64,000 bases of DNA from Cocos nucifera (taxonomy: Eukaryota > Streptophyta > Magnoliopsida > Arecales > Arecaceae): assembly GCA_006176705.1 (NCBI GenBank), contig QRFJ01005002.1, positions 98,423-162,422 on the forward strand, read 5' to 3'. Each line of letters opens with the position of its first letter. Position 1 is the stretch's first letter. Made by a program: the position numbers and the translations under genes. Below are positions 58,600 to 64,000 of this stretch, in pieces. The notes below the pieces were generated by a model that saw only the letters and a program-made list of their open reading frames with translations, ran no database searches and was not told the DNA's origin.

Positions 58600-59042
58600 G
58601 TTGGAGTTCTCAGGTCTAACAAGCATTGAGAGAGGCTAGTTAAAGGAGCTCCTAGCTCAGAGGTGCTTTCTATAAATGAGAGATAAGGAAGGCTTAAGGA
58701 GAGAATATGAGATAAATCAAAGGGCAAATCAAAGTCTCGAGAAAATCAAAAGACTTGAAAATGCTATAAATGTCATCAATCTAATCATATTAGAAGGAAT
58801 TGCCCACTTTTAAAGAATAAAAAGAGGAAGGGCACATCTAAGGATGGATCGACTAGTAGAAATGATGCTCTATCATTTGAAGATAGTAGAGATGATACAC
58901 TAGTAGTATCAGTTGGAGTTACAGAGTTGGATAGCCACTGGACACTAGATTTAGCTTGTTCTCACCATTACACTGTATATTGGGAGTGGTTCTTATCATA
59001 TGAGAGATCCGATGGAGGAAGTGTTAGTCTTGGAGATGATCA
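58600..59042 (+). pseudogene. Element G: inverted gag and protease piece
   Basis: On the plus strand, opposite to G's pol, the frame through 58762 encodes a zinc knuckle CYKCHQSNHIRRNC (58762-58803), a Lys-rich stretch, and a protease-like WTLDLACSHHYT (about 58938-58973), with Leu in place of the Ser after the catalytic Asp. Upstream stops (for example a TGA at 58756-58758, readily explained as CGA to TGA) inactivate it. It looks like the missing gag-protease part of G in inverted orientation. It could instead be a fragment of a second, opposite element. Confidence 0.72.
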
Positions 59043-61321
59043 TGAAGGGAAATCCTGATTTCCCGATCCAGGTTCGTCCAGATCTGATTAGATCAAGAGA
59101 TATATTTCAAAAATTTTCTCTTGATCTTAATCAGATCTTGATATGTTTCAGATCTGATTCTTATTATTTTAATAAATAAAATAAAACAAGATAAATTAAA
59201 TCAAATTCAATTTACCTGATTTGGGTAATCCTATTACCCTGTAGATGATCCTGATTGCAGCGGAAGGTTCTGGATCTAAGCCATGCAAGCGCCTGGCCTC
59301 TACCGATATCCACTCAGGTTGGATCTGGAGATCCTCTTCTTCTCTATCACACCTCCAAAAATCAGATCTGGATCTGATCTGGAGGATCTTCAAAACTCTT
59401 TTGAAGATCTGCAGTCGTCCTTTTGCAGCAGCGCAGCCTTCTTGCTTTTGATCGCCTTTCCTTGATCTGAATCGCACCAAACTAAATCCAAAACACTTTT
59501 GGACGTGGAGAGCAAGGGGAGAAGAGACTATGGCATGGAGAAGGAGGGGAGAGGCAGCCTTGGGGCGTGGGAAATCTCTATTGATTCACTTAGGATTAGG
59601 GTTGGGCGCAGGGTCTTATTTATAGACCTCTTGTGATCCAACTCCTCTTCCTCTCAACCAATCACAACCCTTTGTGAAATCAGATCTAAATCTGATTGGT
59701 TGGAATAGAGACCCCTGGATTCCTCCTTAGAGGGCGCCTAAGACCAGTCAAACTGGATTCTTAGTAGAACTCTGATTGGAATCCAAAAGGGAGGTGGAGT
59801 CCTTGTCCAACAAGGACTCCTAGGCGCCTCCTACTTGGGCTCACGCCACCCTTGGCGTGCGCCCTTCTCCTTGCCAGGTTCTGGCAGGGGGACAGGCCCC
59901 CACCAGCTCTCCAATAGGTGCATGACATGTGGTCAAAAGTCAAAGGGTGAATGGTCAACGTTTGACCAGTCAAAGGTAGACTTTTGACCAAAGTCAAAGA
60001 ACAAGAAATGGCAGGTGACCAAAAATGGCAGGTAATGTCTTACAAATAAGACAACCTATTCTAACTTGGACAACCTCCAGTCAGACCATATGAAGGCCTC
60101 TGATTGAGCACAAACTCCTTTGGCTCAGTCAGGACAACTTATTTATGATAGTAAAAGAAGAACGTTAGGTTCAATCGAGTGCTAGCACGATTTCCTTGAA
60201 CCTAATTGAATCTCATTCAGATCAATTGAACTAGATCAGTTCAATTGATGATCACCAGATTCAAACCCTTGTTTGTGTGACCCAGTTAGGTTCAGTTCTG
60301 TATGGTAATGGGATATGTCATGATCTCTATCATAGACATCATCGAAACTCCTTTCGATGGATCAGAACTCTTCTGATTCGAACAGCTAGAATGATCGATC
60401 ATCTAAATCATTCTAATTGCTCCCAAAATCCACCAGTGACACCTAGCAGTATATGGTGGCAACCCATCAGAGCTGAATGCGAACCTCTTGGTGCAGCTAC
60501 CTGTGTGATTAAGTTCTTCTATCTTGAGCCCCGATCAGATTAGGGTTAAGGTGAACTCGTCAAACCCTAGTCTCTGTCATATGATGTAATCATTCGATTC
60601 GAGTCCAATGTGAAAATCTAAATAGAAACTCTTTCTATTATTTCACTCTGCCATGGCCATGGGCTTCAGGACTTGATTCTCATGATCATCATAGGGCTAC
60701 TCCTCTACCACCGAGGTAGATAGATCCCATCTTGATGCAATCCAGTTCCTACAATGAACATGTCACAGCCAACATACACCTCAGGGTTCCATATGGCTAG
60801 GAGACCGAGTAATGGTGTAGTCAAACTATAACACCCTCAAGGTGAACTGCCGATGCATCTCAGGTCAAAGAACCAGACACACTACTGCAGCATCGAGTCA
60901 GTCATTGACGAGAAGGTAGACTTCCTAATGACTACTCGAGGTGGTCACGCTCAGTGCCCTCGTTCTCTAACGAGTACCTGTACTCTCGCTCCGGTGTCTC
61001 CACACCGTAGACTCAAGACTCATCTACTAAAGAGAAGCGATCGTACACCAACCTTCCGGATCAATCACCATCCTCGTGATGATCCTATGGTCGGGAGCTG
61101 TTTATGAGTTAATAATGATTATTCATGTCTTAAATTTTCAACTCTTGAAAATATGAATTATCATTACCATTAACTCAAAGGATGTATCACAGACACTAAA
61201 TACACATGTGTGATAGAAAATAACCCATTTTCATTAATTATAGTCAAAATTACAATTTTGCCCCTAGAAGTGTATTACAAGTGTCAGCCAATTCTGGCTT
61301 CTAGGGCACATATATCTAACA
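59043..61321 (-). repeat. Element A2: 3' LTR
   Basis: From TGAAGGGAAATCCTG to ATATATCTAACA, 2.28 kb. It is close to the LTRs of A except for one replaced block at about 59570-59610, next to the TATA box (59619-59627). The W-box cluster is at 59931-59999 and the U3 hairpin at 60340-60359. Confidence 0.93.
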
Positions 61322-61335
61322 ATCTCCCACTTGTC

Positions 61336-63137
61336 CTAAAGCCAATTGGCTACAAGTCTAAGTCCCATCTTCTCAAGGTGGGCTTCGATCTTCTGCTGGC
61401 CCAACGGCTTTGTAAGTGGGTCTGCCACATTATCTGTGGAGTTGACTCTCTTGACCTCAACGTAACCTTTCTCAAGGTAATCGCGGATGAGATGATATCG
61501 CCGCTCAATGTGCTTGGACTTCTGGTGAGACCTCGGCTCCTTAGCAAGGGCTATGGCGCCATTGTTGTCGCAGTAAAGAGGAATGGCATCTGATGGCATT
61601 ACTCCAATTTCTGCAGCAAACTTCTTGTACCAGAATGCTTCCTTTGCAGCCTCTGATGCAGCTATATATTCTGCTTCCATGGTGGAATCTGCTATCATAG
61701 TTTGCTTGGAACTCTTCCAGCTGACAGCTCCACCATTGCACACAAACAGACTTCCAGATGTCGACTTTCGATCATCTATATCGGACATGAAGTCCGAGTC
61801 TGTGTATCCCTGAACTTGGAGTTCTCCATTACCAAAGACCAACATCATATCCTTAGTTCTTCTCAAGTACTTAAGGATACATTTCACAGAAGTCCAGTGT
61901 TCTTCACCTGGATTTGACTGATATCTGCTTGTGACACTCACAGCATGGGCTATATCAGGTCGTGTACATAGCATGGCATACATGAGGCTCCCTATTGCAG
62001 AAGCATAAGGGATCTTGCTCATGCGTTCTATTTCCTCAGGTGTGCTGGGGCACATCTTCTTGGAAAGATGAATACCATGTCTGAAGGGTATTAATCCCCT
62101 CTTAGAGTTTTCCATACTAAACCTCTTTAGTACTTCCTCTATGTACATTTTCTGTGAAAGTCCTAGCATCCTATTCGGTCTATCCCTATAGACCTTAATT
62201 CCTAGAATAAAGGATGCTTCACCTAGGTCTTTCATGGAGAATTCCTTAGACAACCACACCTTGACTGATGTCAACATGGGAATATCATTCCCAATAAGGA
62301 GGATGTCATCCACGTACAATACGAGGAAGACAACAGCGCTCCCACTGACCCTTTTGAAAACACATGGTTCCTCTTCGTTTTTTGATGAAACCAAACTTTT
62401 TGATCACATCATTGAAACGAGTGTTCCAGCTCCTGAGATGCTTGCTTAAGTCCATATATGGACCTTTGCAGCTTGCAAACCTTGTGATCAGTATCACTGG
62501 ATGTGAAACCTAGCGGCTGTTCCATATAGATATCTTCCTCAAGATATCCATTTAGGAATGCCGTTTTCACGTCCATTTGCCATATTTCATAATCGAAATA
62601 GGCTGCAACAGCAAGCAATGTGCGGATGGATTTTAGCATAGCTACCGGGGAAAAGGTATCCTGATAGTCAATGCCTTCGCGTTGACTATAACCTTTTGCC
62701 ACCAGTCTAGCCTTGAATGTCTCCACATTCCCATCTGCACCAATCTTTCTCTTGAAGATCCATTTACACCCAATAGGTACTATACCTTCTGGTGGATCTA
62801 CCAAGGTCCAGACTTGGTTTGAGTGCATCGAGTCGATCTCTGACTTCATTGCCTCAAGCCATTTCTCGGAGTCGATATCTGATATCGCCTCGTTGTAGGT
62901 TTTGGGATCATCACCATGAGCACCATTACCTATGAGGAACATTTCCTCTACGTCCTCTGAAATAATACCTAAGTATCTTTCAGGGGGACGGGAAACTCTT
63001 TCCGATCTACGAGGTGGAGGAGGTAGTGTTCTTATTGGCTCAACCTGATTTGGTTCCACTTGGTCCTTAGCTCGTTCTGCTTGTGAGACTTTCTCATCAA
63101 GCTTAATCTGCTTTCCAATGCCACTATCTTGAATAAA
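61336..63137 (-). pseudogene. Element A2: RT and RNase H
   Basis: RT N-terminal part 63059-62409 and RT end plus RNase H 62394-61336 in one frame of 352 residues, so the A frameshift between RT and RNase H is absent here. It contains FLVLYVDDILLIG, GEASFILGIKVYRDR, GYTDSDFMSD and YCDNNGAIALAKEP. Two single-base changes relative to A (an extra T in the run near 62383 and an extra base near 62433) break RT just before the YVDD region. All catalytic motifs are present. Confidence 0.92.
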
Positions 63138-63999
63138 CTATTTTTCAAGAAATATGGCATGTCGACTCACAATCACATTGTGGTCTTCTGGAATGTAGAA
63201 ATAGTATCCTAATGACTCTTTAGGATATCCTATGAATCGAGCTCTAAAGGACCTAAACTCTAACTTGTCCACTTGTTGTCTTTTGACATAAGCCGGACAA
63301 CCCCAAATTCTAAGATGACTCAGACTTGGTTTCTTACCGTGCCATATCTCATACGGTGTGGTAGGAACGGTTTTAGAGGGAACCCTATTCAGTAAATAGA
63401 TTGAAGTTAATAATGAATGTCCCCAAAGAAAATCTGGGAGGTCTGTGAAGCTCATCATGGATCGAACCATATCCAATAGAGTCCGATTTCTCCGTTCTGA
63501 AACCCCGTTGAGTTGAGGTGTTCCTGGTGGAGTCCATTGAGAGACTATGCCATTTTCCTTAAGATAGTCTAGGAATTCCCGGCTAAGGTATTCACCTCCT
63601 CGATCTGATCGAAGAACCTTAATGGGTTTTTCAGTTTGTTTTTCTACTTCATGTCTGAATTCTTTGAACTTTTCAAAGGCTTCAGACTTGTGTCTCATAA
63701 GATACACATACCCATACCTAGACAGATCATCGGTAAAGGTAATGAAGTAGACAAAATTGCCTCTAGCCGGCACATCGAATGGGCCGCACACATCAGTATG
63801 TACTAGGGCAAGGAGATCTGTGGCCCTCTCCCCATGTCCAACAAAAGGGAGTTTAGTCATTTTGCCTTGAAGACAAGATTCACAAGTTGGATATGACTCA
63901 AAAGTCAATGGACTCAATAGCCCATTTTTCTCCAATTTGTTAATCCTATCTTCTGCTATATGACCTAATCTCAGGTGCCATAGATATCTATCGTTTGGA
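63138..63999 (-). pseudogene. Element A2: integrase
   Basis: This is open for 265 residues from the first Met (63935) to the TAG at 63138-63140, and open further upstream to the window edge. It contains CESCLQGK, HTDVCGPF, LRSDRGGEY, GVSERRN and GCPAYVKR, so a D-D-35-E integrase with complete catalytic residues. Unlike A it has no frameshift near WGHSLLTSIY. The only break seen is the terminal TAG, shared with A and B. The zinc-finger start lies at or beyond the window end. Confidence 0.92.
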
Positions 64000-64000
64000 C

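Larger units (their letters stand above)
55119..59042 (-). mobile_element. Element G: Tork/TNT1-like copia, rearranged and cut
   Basis: Minus-strand copia with a 3' LTR (55119-55724), polypurine tract (minus AAGGTGGAGAA, 55725-55735), RNase H, RT and integrase up to about 58560. From there the sequence turns round: gag and protease lie on the plus strand (58600-59040). A2 then interrupts it at 59043. No 5' LTR is visible. It was inserted into C2b. Confidence 0.8.
59043..64000 (-). mobile_element. Element A2: second young A-family copia, cut by window end
   Basis: Minus-strand element with its 3' LTR at 59043-61321, polypurine tract at 61322-61332 and pol continuing to the window edge; gag, leader and 5' LTR lie beyond 64000. 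It is very similar to A over all shared parts. The left flank is GATCA (59038-59042), to be matched beyond the window. It disrupts the inverted gag piece of G. Confidence 0.92.

Overview
This window is plant nuclear repeat DNA. It is a 64 kb stack of nested LTR retrotransposons, and I could not see a host protein gene, tRNA or rRNA in it. Plant-type Ty1/copia pol proteins, an Athila/Tat-type Ty3/gypsy pol, initiator-Met-tRNA primer sites (TGGTATCAGAGC) and a gag-only element with a tandem-repeat 3' region all point to a large-genome angiosperm. A monocot, perhaps a palm, is my guess, and the sequence alone does not prove it. Names A to H are labels for this report only. Most stop codons in the older copies look like C-to-T or G-to-A changes, as expected for silenced, methylated DNA.

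Layout from left to right. Positions 1-3690 hold E, a decayed copia 3' end (RT, RNase H, 2.3 kb LTR, plus strand) of the A family. Positions 3691-4543 hold an old coiled-coil coding relic. F is a plus-strand copia (LTR 4544-5569, gag/protease relic to 6923, right end 14743-15208) split by C2, a complete but decayed minus-strand copia (6924-14737, near-match target duplication). H1, an Athila-like LTR (15209-27408), is split by B, a full-length decayed copia of the A family (16076-26462). H1's internal region (27409-29276) is followed by H2, a second Athila-like LTR (29277-41389), split by A.

A (30451-40874) is the best-preserved element: perfect 5-bp target duplication CCACT, primer site, polypurine tract, and two 2.29 kb LTRs differing at about 15 positions and three 1-bp indels by eye. 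H2's internal region carries D (41675-45859), a gag-only non-autonomous element with a tandem array of short hairpins. H3 is a third Athila-like LTR (47337-49068) followed by its pol remnant (RT, RNase H, integrase), cut at about 52228. C2b (52229-55118) is a truncated relative of C2. G (55119-59042) is a Tork/TNT1-like copia with an inverted gag-protease piece. A2 (59043-64000) is another young copy of the A family that runs off the window end.

The coding parts read in the usual copia order gag, protease, integrase, reverse transcriptase, RNase H, or for H3 in the gypsy order RT, RNase H, integrase. No pol reading frame spanning all its domains is intact. The most unusual signals are: an in-frame TAG between integrase and RT shared by A, A2 and B; a dense W-box cluster and a group of inverted repeats in the A-family U3, one hairpin showing paired changes in the oldest copy; a conserved-position hairpin in the 1.8 kb leader of A; three same-orientation Athila-like 3' ends stacked inside each other; and an internal inversion in G.
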